Assembly: GCA_029883975.1 (NCBI GenBank)
Contig: JAOUIL010000025.1
Location: forward strand, 1 to 38,675
Length of the DNA stretch: 38,675 nt
Direction of reading: 5' to 3'
Source: Betaproteobacteria bacterium
GTDB lineage: Bacteria > Pseudomonadota > Gammaproteobacteria > Burkholderiales > SG8-39
Part shown: positions 25,274 through 33,465 of the stretch, piece after piece
How positions within the stretch are numbered: position 1 is the stretch's first letter
How the letters are laid out: each line of letters opens with the position of its first letter
Notes under the pieces: model-generated
Database searches by the model: none
What the model was told of the DNA's origin: nothing
Seen by the model: the letters and a program-made list of their open reading frames with translations, nothing else
Program-made: the position numbers and the translations under genes

Positions 25274-27025
25274 TCAGTCCGTGCGGTAGGCCTTGACGAA
25301 GGCGGTGGCGTCCGCGGGCGCGCCGAGATGCGCGCCCTGCATCACGTCGCAGCCGAGGGGCTTGAGCGCCGCGGCGGTCGCGGCGTCGTCCACGCCCGCC
25401 ACCAGCACGTCGAGCTTTAGGTGATGCGCGCAATCGGCGAGCGAGCGCACCAGCGCGAGGCGCGGCGGCGACTCGACGATGTCGCCGACGCCCGCGAGGT
25501 CGATGCGCCACTCATGGAACGGCAGGGCCGCCAGCCAGGCGAGCGAGGCATAGCCGGCGCGCGGGTCGTCCAGCGCGAGGCGCACGCCGGCCTTGCGCAG
25601 GCGCTGCAGTGTCTCCACCGATTGCAGGCTGTGCGCGAGCGCTGCGGTCTCGGTGATCTCCAGCGCCAGCCGGCTCGGGCGCAGGTTCCACGTCTTGAGC
25701 GCGCTCGCCACGAAGTCGGGCAGCTCGGGCTGGCGCAGGCTCTTCGCCGACAGCGTCACGCCGACGCGCAGGTCGAGCCCCGCGGTGTCGCGGAACTGGC
25801 GGCAGGTGCGCAGCGCGCCGTTCACCATCCACAGCGTCAGCTCGTTCACCAGGCCCGCCGACTCGGCGGCGGCGATCGCCTTGTCCACCGGCACGGCGCC
25901 GAGGCTTGCGTCGCGCCAGCGCAGCTGGCTCTCCGCGCCGACGATCAGGCCGGTGCGCATGTCCCACTGCGGCTGGAAAACGATGTCGAGCGCGTCCTGC
26001 GCCACTGCGGCGCGCAGCCGGTTCTCGTAGACCAGCAGCTCCGCGTCCATGCCCACCTGGTCGGACGCGAACAGCGCCAGCCGCCCCGGGCGCTCGCGCG
26101 CCGCGCGGCACGCCGTCTTCGCGCGCCGCAGCAGGTCGGCCGCGCCGGCGGCGTGCTCCGGGTAGAGCGCGATGCCCACCGCCGGCCGCGCGTACAGCTC
26201 GTCTGCGTCCACCCACAGCGGCTGGTCGAGCGCGCGCAGCATTTTCTCCGCGGCGAGCAGCGCCACGCCCTCGCCGCGCACGTTGCGCAGCACGCAGGCG
26301 AACTCGTCGCGCCCCGGATCGCCGATCAGGTCCTGCTCGCGCAGCACCTCGCTCCTCAGGCGCGCGCGCAGGCGCTCGCGCACCCCGTCGCCCACGTCGT
26401 AGCCCCAGACGGCATCGATGCGCCCGACCACGCCGCAGTCCACGAACAGCGCGGCGAGCTGCTCGCCGGCGGCGCGCCCCGTCTGCGCCAGCGCGTCGAG
26501 CAGCGCGGTGAACTCCGTCATGCCCGGCGCGGACCCCGCGCGCGTGTCCGCGCCGCGCGCGGCAGACCGCGCGATCAGCATGAGCTGCACGGCGTTCAGG
26601 CCCTCGGCCGCCGCGAGCGCGGCCTCGCAGCGCGCCGCATCGTCCGCATAAAGCCGCAGCGCGCCGGCGCGCAGCAGGTCCTGCAGCGGGCGGCAGTCGC
26701 GCTGCGCGCGCGCGGCGGGCTCCTCCGGATTGAGTGTCGCCGCCCACTCGGCCAGCACGCGCGAGAGCGAATCGCGGCCCAGCGCGCCCACAGACAGCGC
26801 GTTGACCAGGGCGCGCTGCGGCTCCGACATGGCCGCCGGCAGCAGGGGCAGGAAGAAGGGCGAGGTCGCGCCCGACAGGGTGCTTTCGCCGCGGGCAGCG
26901 CGCAGGGCCTCCGGCGCGTGCGTGCTGAGCGCCGTGCCGAGCGCGTCGAGCGCCGCGACCGCCTGCGCGTCCAGGCCGAACTGCTCCAGCAGAAGCCCGA
27001 GGGCGGCGCCGTCCGGCGCGGTCAC
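25274..27025 (-). CDS. Degenerate GGDEF-EAL protein
   Basis: The 583-residue protein has an unrecognised helical N-terminus (1-180), a GGDEF domain (about 185-315) with G238-RDEF in place of GGDEF, and an EAL domain (about 335-580). In the EAL part E365 of the EAL motif (now ESQ), LEITET (455-460) and DD486-487 remain. The usual Asn (NxS) is Thr/Leu-Ser, the KID lysine is Arg507, and EGVE has become AGVD (543-546). Both enzymatic activities are probably lost, which suggests nucleotide sensing or scaffolding. GTG 27025 overlaps the HD-GYP stop as GTGA, so the two are coupled. No membrane segment is seen. Confidence 0.85.
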   Translation of the reverse strand: MTAPDGAALGLLLEQFGLDAQAVAALDALGTALSTHAPEALRAARGESTLSGATSPFFLPLLPAAMSEPQRALVNALSVGALGRDSLSRVLAEWAATLNPEEPAARAQRDCRPLQDLLRAGALRLYADDAARCEAALAAAEGLNAVQLMLIARSAARGADTRAGSAPGMTEFTALLDALAQTGRAAGEQLAALFVDCGVVGRIDAVWGYDVGDGVRERLRARLRSEVLREQDLIGDPGRDEFACVLRNVRGEGVALLAAEKMLRALDQPLWVDADELYARPAVGIALYPEHAAGAADLLRRAKTACRAARERPGRLALFASDQVGMDAELLVYENRLRAAVAQDALDIVFQPQWDMRTGLIVGAESQLRWRDASLGAVPVDKAIAAAESAGLVNELTLWMVNGALRTCRQFRDTAGLDLRVGVTLSAKSLRQPELPDFVASALKTWNLRPSRLALEITETAALAHSLQSVETLQRLRKAGVRLALDDPRAGYASLAWLAALPFHEWRIDLAGVGDIVESPPRLALVRSLADCAHHLKLDVLVAGVDDAATAAALKPLGCDVMQGAHLGAPADATAFVKAYRTD

Positions 27026-28254
27026 AGGAACAGCTCGCGCGAATCGATCTTGACGGTGGTCGGGTCGAGCGTGCGGCGGATGCGGTAGACCTCGTCCGGC
27101 GAGGCCTTGGGCTCGTTCACCAGGTCGAGGATCTTGTGCGGATGGACGGGGTTGCCGCTCGCGTCCTGCACCACCATGACGCGCGGCTGCAGGCGCTTGA
27201 CCAGGTTCTGCGTGATCACCACGCCGACCTCGCCCGTGTTCAGCTCGACGATGCTGCCGACCGGGAATGCGCCCACGCACTGGATGAACTGCTCGACCAG
27301 CGCGGCGTGGAACTGCGTGCCGCGGTTCTGGAACAGCACGTTGAGCGCGTTGGACGGCGGCATCTGCAGCCCGTAGGGCGCGGGCGCGGTGAGCATGTCG
27401 AACGTGTCGACGATGCCGGCGATGGCGCCCATCTGCGAGATGGCGCTGCCCTTCAGCCCGCGCGGGTAGCCGCTGCCGTCGTAGCGCTCGTGGTGCAGCG
27501 AGGCGATGCTCGGCAGCTCCGGCGGCAGGCCCGCGGTCCGGGACAGGATCTCCGCGCTGTGCGCCACGTGCGTCTTGAAGACCTCGTCCTCCTCGGTCTT
27601 GAGGTCGCTGCGGCGCGCCGGCATGCCGGGCGGCAGCTTGAGCATGCCGACGTCCTGCAGCAGCCCGATCAGGCCGAGCAGCTCGAGGCGCTCGCGCTCG
27701 AGCTGCAGGAAGCGCCCGAACACCGTCATGTAGACCGACACCTGCGTCGCGCGGTTGAGCGTCTCCTCGGCCTTGTCGCGCATGGTCACGAGCAGCATCA
27801 TGGCGTCGGGGTTGCGCACCACCGAATCCGTGATCTCGGTCACCGCCTGCTTCGCGCGGTCGCCGTCCAGGGCATTGCCGCTCACCACGGCGCGCGACAT
27901 GGTGTGCACGATGGCATTGGTCTGCGTGTAGGCCGTGCGCGCGCGCGGCAGCTCCTCCTCGACCTTGGCGAGCTCCTTGTAGACGACCGTGCCGCGCACC
28001 TTCTCCTTCGCCTGCTCGGCGATCACCTGGCGCGTCGAGGGCGGCAGCGCGAGCAGCTTCGCCGCCACCGACTGCTGGCGCTTCTCCGGGTCGACGTACA
28101 CCACCTTGCAGTACTTCTTCAGCGCCTCGAGCTGCTGCTCGGTCGAGAGCACGAACCCCTGGAACACGAACGGCGTGTCGGTCCACGGCCGGTCGAGCCT
28201 GGCGACGAACATGCCGTACTCGAGAAACTCGACGGGGACTTCCTTGTGTGCCAT
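27022..28254 (-). CDS. Degenerate HD-GYP-domain protein with N-terminal DUF3391
   Basis: The 410-residue protein starts with a DUF3391-type domain (about 3-110, EVPVEFLEYGMFVARLDRPW) and continues with an HD-GYP domain (about 150-330). The GYP part is well kept (HHERYDGSGYPRGL, 254-266), as are H229 and D283. The HD pair reads L-Q200-D201-VGML instead of HDIGK, and the first helix has RATQVSVY where a metal-binding histidine is expected. Hydrolysis of c-di-GMP is therefore doubtful. Beyond 330 is a small beta domain (GEVGVVITQN...PRVMVVQDASG). It is first in an operon with the GGDEF-EAL gene, divergent from a kinase. Confidence 0.88.
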   Translation of the reverse strand: MAHKEVPVEFLEYGMFVARLDRPWTDTPFVFQGFVLSTEQQLEALKKYCKVVYVDPEKRQQSVAAKLLALPPSTRQVIAEQAKEKVRGTVVYKELAKVEEELPRARTAYTQTNAIVHTMSRAVVSGNALDGDRAKQAVTEITDSVVRNPDAMMLLVTMRDKAEETLNRATQVSVYMTVFGRFLQLERERLELLGLIGLLQDVGMLKLPPGMPARRSDLKTEEDEVFKTHVAHSAEILSRTAGLPPELPSIASLHHERYDGSGYPRGLKGSAISQMGAIAGIVDTFDMLTAPAPYGLQMPPSNALNVLFQNRGTQFHAALVEQFIQCVGAFPVGSIVELNTGEVGVVITQNLVKRLQPRVMVVQDASGNPVHPHKILDLVNEPKASPDEVYRIRRTLDPTTVKIDSRELFL

Positions 28255-28378
28255 ATGTCTCGGTAGGGGGGGCCGGACAGCGAGGTCAGGGAATTCTCGT
28301 TCCTTGTTGTCCGCTCGGCAAGCGTGGCATGCAGTACCATCCGGGACCGGGAAGTTCACAGCAAGAGGACGCGCGGCG

Positions 28379-29674
28379 GTGCCCGAAGCCATGGATCTCG
28401 GCCTGAGCCTGCAGGTCGGCAAGTACGACGTGCAGAAGCTGCTCGGCAGGGGCGCCACGGGCACGGTGTACCTGGCGCGCGACACCTTCAGCGGCGGCGA
28501 GGTCGCGCTGAAGACCATCGAGCCCGAGGTGTTCCGCGACCCCGAGTTCGGCACCGTGCACCGCTCGCAGTTCCTGAACGAGGCCTCGCTCGCCGGCAAG
28601 CTCAAGCACCCGCACATCGTCGGCATCCTCGACGCCGTGGTGGGCGAGGATTCGGGCTATATCGCCATGGAGCTGGTCACTGGCGGCGACCTGTCGGCGC
28701 ACACCGTGCCGGACAGGCTGCTGCCGATCGCCGATGTCCTGCAGATCGGCTTCAAGTGCTGCGGCGCGCTCGACTACGCGTTTCGCGAAGGCATCGTGCA
28801 CCGCGACATCAAGCCCGCGAACATCATGATCGCGCGGGGCACCGACGTGAAGATCGCCGACTTCGGCGCCGCCTACCTGAGGAAGAGCCAGGCCGTGCAG
28901 ACCGCGATCATGGGGTCGCCCTACTACCTGTCGCCCGAGCAGATCGCCGGCCGCGAGCTCACGCACCACAGCGACATGTACGCGCTCGGCGTGGTGCTGT
29001 ACGAGCTGCTCACCGGGCAGCACCCGCTGCGCGCCGAGAACCTGCAGGCGCTGCTGAAGAAGATCGTCGAGCTCGAGCCGCTGCCGCCCAGCGAGGTGCG
29101 CAAGGATCTGCCGAAGGTGCTCGACGCGGTGATCCTGCGCGCGCTGAAGAAAAAGCCCGAGGCGCGCTACCCGGCCTGGTCGGACTTCGCCCGGGAGCTG
29201 TCCAAGGCGGCGCGGCTGGTGCTGCCGGCCGAGGCCATCCCGGACACCGAGAAGTACATGGCGCTGAAGAGCGTGGAGATGCTCTCCAACCTGGCGGACG
29301 CCGAGATCTGGGAGCTCGCCAACGCCGGCCGCTGGGCGCGCGTGGACAAGGGGCGCATCATCGTGCGCGAGCAGGACAAGGGCCGCAGCTTCTTCTTCCT
29401 CGCCGAGGGCGAGGTCAAGGTGACGCGCGCCGGGCGCCTGCTCAATGTCGTCACGCGCAGCGAGTGCTTCGGCGAGATGGCCTACATCTGGGGCGGCGAG
29501 CTGCCGCGCCACGCCAGCGTCGAGTCGATGACGCGCCTGCTGCTCGCCGAGTTCGAGCCGGAGGCGCTTGCCAGGATGAGCGTCGGCGCGCAGCTGCAGC
29601 TCACGCGCGCGCTGGTGCGCAACCTCGTCGACCGGCTGGTCCTCGCCAACACGCGCGTCACCGCGGCGCGCTAG
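28379..29674 (+). CDS. Ser/Thr protein kinase with C-terminal cyclic-nucleotide-binding domain
   Basis: The 431-residue protein has a complete kinase domain (about 15-275): GRGATGTVYLA, K45 in VALKTI, H141-RDIKPANI, D161-FG and GSPYYLSPEQ. A CNB/Crp-like domain follows (about 303-400) with LAEGEVKVTRAG, FGEMAYIWGGELPRHASVESMT; the FGE and R-x-A elements that hold the nucleotide phosphate are present. There is no membrane segment. GTG 28379 is preferred because AGAGGAC is 8 bp upstream; the ATG at 28391 lacks a suitably spaced site. Kinase activity may be gated by cAMP, c-di-GMP or another nucleotide. It is divergent from the HD-GYP/GGDEF-EAL pair, suggesting a shared pathway. Confidence 0.9.
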   Translation: MPEAMDLGLSLQVGKYDVQKLLGRGATGTVYLARDTFSGGEVALKTIEPEVFRDPEFGTVHRSQFLNEASLAGKLKHPHIVGILDAVVGEDSGYIAMELVTGGDLSAHTVPDRLLPIADVLQIGFKCCGALDYAFREGIVHRDIKPANIMIARGTDVKIADFGAAYLRKSQAVQTAIMGSPYYLSPEQIAGRELTHHSDMYALGVVLYELLTGQHPLRAENLQALLKKIVELEPLPPSEVRKDLPKVLDAVILRALKKKPEARYPAWSDFARELSKAARLVLPAEAIPDTEKYMALKSVEMLSNLADAEIWELANAGRWARVDKGRIIVREQDKGRSFFFLAEGEVKVTRAGRLLNVVTRSECFGEMAYIWGGELPRHASVESMTRLLLAEFEPEALARMSVGAQLQLTRALVRNLVDRLVLANTRVTAAR

Positions 29675-29715
29675 GCGACGGGAACCGGCGCCCCGCGCGA
29701 GAGTCGAACCCGACG

Positions 29716-30087
29716 ATGCGCGAAATCCTGGGCTTGGGCGAAGAGGCGCGCCTGAACCGTCGCTGGTTCCACGACGAGTATTTCGACCTCTTCGTCTGGC
29801 AGGACGCGGGCGGGGCGCTGGCGCGCTTCGAGCTGTGCTACGGCGCCGGCGCGAGCGAACGCGCGCTGGTCTGGCTGGGCGGCGAGCGCCTGTTCCACGA
29901 CGGCGCGCCCGGCGCCGCGCCCGAGCTGCAGGCGCTGCTGCAACGCTTCGAGCGCGCCCGCGGCGAGTTGCCGGCGGACGTGCGCCGGGAAGTGCTGTCG
30001 CGGATCCGGGAATACGCCGCAGGCCCCGTCGCCCGGCGCTCGGGCTACCGGCGCGCCGCCTGGCAGCAGCGCAGCGCGCCGGCCTAG
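29716..30087 (+). CDS. Small protein of unknown function downstream of the kinase
   Basis: The 123-residue protein starts MREILGLGEEARLNRRWFHDEYFDLFVWQDAGG. The N-terminal half looks like a small beta-sheet domain (LARFELCYGAGASERALVWLGGERLFHDG), followed by a helical, Arg-rich C-terminus. I do not recognise a family. It follows the kinase by 41 bp in the same direction and precedes the CoA-transferase by 25 bp, so it may belong to either unit. Confidence 0.65.
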   Translation: MREILGLGEEARLNRRWFHDEYFDLFVWQDAGGALARFELCYGAGASERALVWLGGERLFHDGAPGAAPELQALLQRFERARGELPADVRREVLSRIREYAAGPVARRSGYRRAAWQQRSAPA

Positions 30088-30112
30088 CCGCGCTCAAGCT
30101 AAGATTCGGGCC

Positions 30113-31306
30113 ATGCCCAAACCCGGCGTCCCCGGCGCACTCGCGAACCTGCGCCTGCTCGACCTTTCGCGCGTGCGCGCCGGCCCGTCCTGCGTGCGCC
30201 AGTTCGCCGATTTCGGTGCCGACGTGATCAAGATCGAGTCGCCGCCGGGCGTGGACGCGAACGAGAACATGGGCGGTGCGCGCTCGGGCTCGGATTTCCA
30301 GAACCTGCAGCGCAACAAGCGCTCGCTGACGCTGAACCTCAAGCTGCCCGAGGCGCGCGAGGTGTTCGCGCGCCTGGTGAAGACGGCCGACGTGGTGGTC
30401 GAGAACTACCGCCCGGACGTGAAGTTCCGCCTCGGCATCGACTACGAGTCGCTGGCGAAGATCAACCCGCGCATCGTGCTCGCCAGCATCTCAGGCTTCG
30501 GACAGGACGGCCCGTACCGCGACCGGCCCGGATTCGACCAGATCGCGCAGGGCATGAGCGGGCTCATGTCGATCACGGGACTTCCCGGGCAGGGGCCGGT
30601 GCGCGTCGGCGCGGCAGTCGCCGACGTCGCGGCGGGCTTGTTCGCCGCGCTCGGCATCATGACGGCGCTCCTCGAGCGCGAGCGCTCCGGCAAGGGCCAG
30701 TGGGTGCAGAGTTCGCTGCTGCAGGCAGGCATCACGCTGACCGACTTCCAGGCGGCGAGGTACCTCAAGGAGGGCGAGGTCGCGCCCCAGGTGGGCAACG
30801 ACCATCCGACCAGCATGCCGACCTCGGCCTATCGCACGGCGGATGGGCACATCAACGTCGCCGCGTCGGGCGAGGGCATGTGGAAGCGCCTGTGCGCGGC
30901 GATTGGCCGCGAGGATCTCGTCGCGCACCCCGACTTTGCCACCATGCCCGCGCGCGCCAAGAACCGCAAAGCGCTCAACGAGGAGATCAACAACGCGCTG
31001 GCGAAGAAGAAGAGCGCCGAGTGGATCGAGGCGCTCAACGCGGCCGGCGTGCCCTGCGGCCCGATCTATTCGATGGACCAGGTATTCGCCGACCCGCAGG
31101 TGCAGCACCTCGGCGTCGCCACCGACATCGAGAGCCGCGCGCTCGGGCGCTTTCGCGTCGTCAACCAGGCCGTACGCCTGTCGCGCACCCCGGCGACCAT
31201 GCGCGTCGCTGCGCCGGAGATCGGCGAGCACACCGACGAGGTGCTGGGAGAGCTGGGTTACAGCGCCAAGGAAATCGCCGCGCTGCGGGCGGCCAAAGCC
31301 GTCTAA
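30113..31306 (+). CDS. Class III (CaiB/BaiF) CoA-transferase
   Basis: The 397-residue protein has the family N-terminus (LRLLDLSRVRAGPSCVRQFADFGADVIKIESP), catalytic Asp142 in GQDGPYRDRPGFDQIAQGMSG, and the C-terminal PCGPIYSMDQVFADPQVQHLG motif. It transfers CoA between carboxylic acids in the cytosol; the acid pair cannot be deduced. It is full length. The stop codon forms the left edge of a 23-bp palindrome that also contains the stop of the convergent gene. Confidence 0.93.
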   Translation: MPKPGVPGALANLRLLDLSRVRAGPSCVRQFADFGADVIKIESPPGVDANENMGGARSGSDFQNLQRNKRSLTLNLKLPEAREVFARLVKTADVVVENYRPDVKFRLGIDYESLAKINPRIVLASISGFGQDGPYRDRPGFDQIAQGMSGLMSITGLPGQGPVRVGAAVADVAAGLFAALGIMTALLERERSGKGQWVQSSLLQAGITLTDFQAARYLKEGEVAPQVGNDHPTSMPTSAYRTADGHINVAASGEGMWKRLCAAIGREDLVAHPDFATMPARAKNRKALNEEINNALAKKKSAEWIEALNAAGVPCGPIYSMDQVFADPQVQHLGVATDIESRALGRFRVVNQAVRLSRTPATMRVAAPEIGEHTDEVLGELGYSAKEIAALRAAKAV

Positions 31307-31326
31307 ATAGGGACTGTCCCCATTTA
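31304..31326. repeat. Intergenic palindrome around GGGAC-T-GTCCC, REP-like
   Basis: An inverted repeat with TAAAT and ATTTA outer arms and a GGGAC-T-GTCCC core has only one mismatched pair. It spans exactly from the TAA of the CoA-transferase gene to the TAA of the convergent oxidoreductase gene. From memory, this AT-flanked GGGACTGTCCC form recurs in many proteobacterial genomes as a dispersed repeat. It could also work as a bidirectional terminator, though it has no long T tract. Confidence 0.7.
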
Positions 31327-32271
31327 GAGTTTCACGACGATCTTGCCCACGTGCTGGTTGGCGTCCATGCGCGCCTTGGCCGCCGGCAGCTCGTTGAACG
31401 GATAGACGCGGTCGACGAGCGGGCGAATGCGGCCATCCGCGAGCAGCGGCAGCACGGAGTCCGAGAAGCCGCGCACGGTGCGCGCGCGCTGCTCGGCGTT
31501 CCGCAGCTTGTTGGACACGCCGAAGATCGCGAGGCGCTTGGCGTGCAGCGCATCCAGGTCGATCTCCGCCTTCAGCACGCCGTCCATGTAGCCCACGATC
31601 GCCAGGCGTCCCTCGAAGGCGAGGCAGCGCACGATCTCCGGGAAGACGGAGCCGCCGACGTTGTTCACGCACAGGTTCGCGCCCTGGTCGCCAGTGGCTC
31701 TCATGACCGCAGTGGCGAAATCAGGCTTGCGCGTGGCGAGCGCCACGTCGAGCCCGAGGGGCTTGAGCCGCTCGAGCTTCTCCGCCGAGCCCGAGGTGCC
31801 GATGACTTTCGCGCCGAGCGCCTTGGCGGTCTGCAGCGCGGCGACGCCCACACCCGAGCTGATACCGGTGACCAGCAGCCACTCGCCGGCCTGCAGGCGC
31901 CCCTGCGCGACGAGCATGTCGTAGACGACGAGGAAGACGATGGGCGCGGCGGCGGCTTCCTCCCAGGACAGGCGCTTGGGCGCCGCCATCGTCTCGCGCG
32001 CGTCCATCAGCGCGTACTCGGCGAAGCCGCCGTGGCAGCGGCCCATGACGCGCGCGCCCTTGGCGAACTGCGTGACTCCGGCGCCCACCTTTTCCACCTC
32101 GCCCGCCGCGTCCGTGCCGGCGGGCTTCGGCGCAGCGATCTTGCCGAGGAACTCGCCGCGGTTCAGGCCCGCAGCGCGGATGCGCACGAGAAGCTGCCCC
32201 GGTCCGGGCTCGGGCAGGGCGACGTCCCGCGCCTCCAGGCTCCCGCCCGGAACGGTGTAGTAGGCGCGCAT
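31324..32271 (-). CDS. Quinone-reductase-type medium-chain dehydrogenase/reductase (MDR)
   Basis: The 315-residue protein has the MDR GroES-like N-terminal domain (EPGPGQLLVRIRAAGLNRGEFLG, KPAGTDAAGEVEKVGAGV) and a Rossmann domain with the NADPH loop GISSGVGVAALQTAKALGAKVIGTSGS. The cysteine and histidine ligands of structural and catalytic zinc are missing, as in QOR/crotonase-type reductases. It probably reduces quinones or enoyl/enone compounds with NADPH. The stop is embedded in the REP-like palindrome. Confidence 0.9.
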   Translation of the reverse strand: MRAYYTVPGGSLEARDVALPEPGPGQLLVRIRAAGLNRGEFLGKIAAPKPAGTDAAGEVEKVGAGVTQFAKGARVMGRCHGGFAEYALMDARETMAAPKRLSWEEAAAAPIVFLVVYDMLVAQGRLQAGEWLLVTGISSGVGVAALQTAKALGAKVIGTSGSAEKLERLKPLGLDVALATRKPDFATAVMRATGDQGANLCVNNVGGSVFPEIVRCLAFEGRLAIVGYMDGVLKAEIDLDALHAKRLAIFGVSNKLRNAEQRARTVRGFSDSVLPLLADGRIRPLVDRVYPFNELPAAKARMDANQHVGKIVVKL

Positions 32272-32281
32272 GGTGCGGATG

Positions 32282-33376
32282 TTACTGCCCCGGCACGCCG
32301 ATCGCCACGGGACGCACCGCCGAGCCCGCGGCGCCCTGCTCGCGCAGCGGCAGGATCAGCGTGCACGAGGTCCAGACCTTGTCGCGCGCGAGCTCGTCGA
32401 GCTTCGCGCTCTCCACGTGGTGGATGCCCATCTGCGTGAGCAGCTGGTGGTGCACCGCGTACGGCTGCCCCGGCGGCGTGCCTTCCGCCGGCCCCGCTTT
32501 GCCCTCCAGCATGCCTTCGGGCACTGGGTCGAGGAACGGCACGTCCATGCCCACGGCGACGACGCGGCGCTCGCCGAGGTACTGCGCGGCATCGAGCGAC
32601 AGGCCGGGCGCGCTCGCGTAGTAGCGCTTCCCGGTGTCGGGATCGCGCCAGTGCTCGCTCCAGCCGGTGTAGACGTAGACCACGTCGCCGAACTGGATGC
32701 CGCGCCTGCCGAGGCCCTGCGCGCGCAGCATGGCCTCTATGTGCGCGCGCGTCACGCGTTCGCCGGCGCCGAGCGCGCTGCCCTTGCCGACCAGCGCGCG
32801 CGCATCGAGCAGCACCGCGCTGGTGACGATCGGCGGCGCCTTGTCGATGCTCAGCCGCTGCAGCGGCGAGTCGTCCGTAGGCTTGACATCGGCCTGGGCG
32901 TGGCCGCCGTAGTAGCCGAGCTGCTGCGCCGGAAAGGGCGCCTTGCCGTCCCAGGGCTCGCGCAGGAACGCGAAGTGGCCGAGCGCGTCCATCTGCGTGC
33001 CCTGCGCGGCGGGCTCGGCGCCCTCGTTGAGCGTCTCGCCGTTGAAGCCGTGCACGGTTCCCGGAATGCCGGCGGAGGCCTTCGGCCGCACGACGAGCGG
33101 CGCGGAGAAGGGCGACGCCGGCATGGTGTTGGTGCGCGGATGCGAGAGCTCGTACGCCTTCGCCCTGGGCTGCGTCATGTGCCAGGCGCAGCGCGCCCAG
33201 GTGGCCGGCCCGAGCTGATTGGCCATGCCGCGCTCGTCGCCCGGGGGCCAGGGCGGCCGCGGCGTGCTCTTGCGCGTGTCGGCGAGCAGCTTCCACGGCT
33301 CCATGGCGGGCGCGGGCGCGGCAGCGAGACAGGAGGCGAGGATCAATGCGGCGCGAACGGCGTGCGAGGCGGTCAT
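32282..33376 (-). CDS. Exported cyclase-family (kynurenine formamidase-like) hydrolase
   Basis: The 364-residue protein has an N-terminal export signal (RAALILASCLAAAPAPA). LASC at residues 13-16 could be a lipobox, otherwise cleavage follows APA. The mature protein has the cyclase (PF04199) pattern: QGTQMDALGHFAF for the metal site, VLLDARALVGKGSAL, GDVVYVYTGWSEHW and the VVAVGMDVPFLDPVP strand. The family includes kynurenine formamidase and isatin hydrolase; here the usual first HxGTH histidine is Gln (QGTQ), as in some extracytoplasmic members. Substrate unknown. ATG 33376 follows a CCGGAG site. Confidence 0.85.
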   Translation of the reverse strand: MTASHAVRAALILASCLAAAPAPAMEPWKLLADTRKSTPRPPWPPGDERGMANQLGPATWARCAWHMTQPRAKAYELSHPRTNTMPASPFSAPLVVRPKASAGIPGTVHGFNGETLNEGAEPAAQGTQMDALGHFAFLREPWDGKAPFPAQQLGYYGGHAQADVKPTDDSPLQRLSIDKAPPIVTSAVLLDARALVGKGSALGAGERVTRAHIEAMLRAQGLGRRGIQFGDVVYVYTGWSEHWRDPDTGKRYYASAPGLSLDAAQYLGERRVVAVGMDVPFLDPVPEGMLEGKAGPAEGTPPGQPYAVHHQLLTQMGIHHVESAKLDELARDKVWTSCTLILPLREQGAAGSAVRPVAIGVPGQ

Positions 33377-33440
33377 GCAGGCTCCGGAAGCAATGCGCAG
33401 TGCCGCCGGAATGCTAGCGTGAATCCGCCGCATGGCCGAA

Positions 33441-33456
33441 GTCGCCTCGAGGCGAC
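33441..33456. terminator. Perfect 16-bp palindrome downstream of the diguanylate cyclase gene
   Basis: GTCGCC-TCGA-GGCGAC can form a 6-bp stem with a TCGA loop 10 bp after the stop of the minus-strand GGDEF gene, in the 89-bp gap before the cyclase-family gene. No T-run follows, so it may be a weak terminator or a protein site. Confidence 0.4.
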
Positions 33457-33465
33457 AGTGCGCCG

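Noticed and set aside
27026-28186. Upstream extension of the GGDEF-EAL frame to 28186 as a 970-residue protein
   Set aside because: The extension is an out-of-frame reading of the HD-GYP gene and is rich in Arg/Ala. The GTG at 27025, overlapping the HD-GYP stop, fits better.
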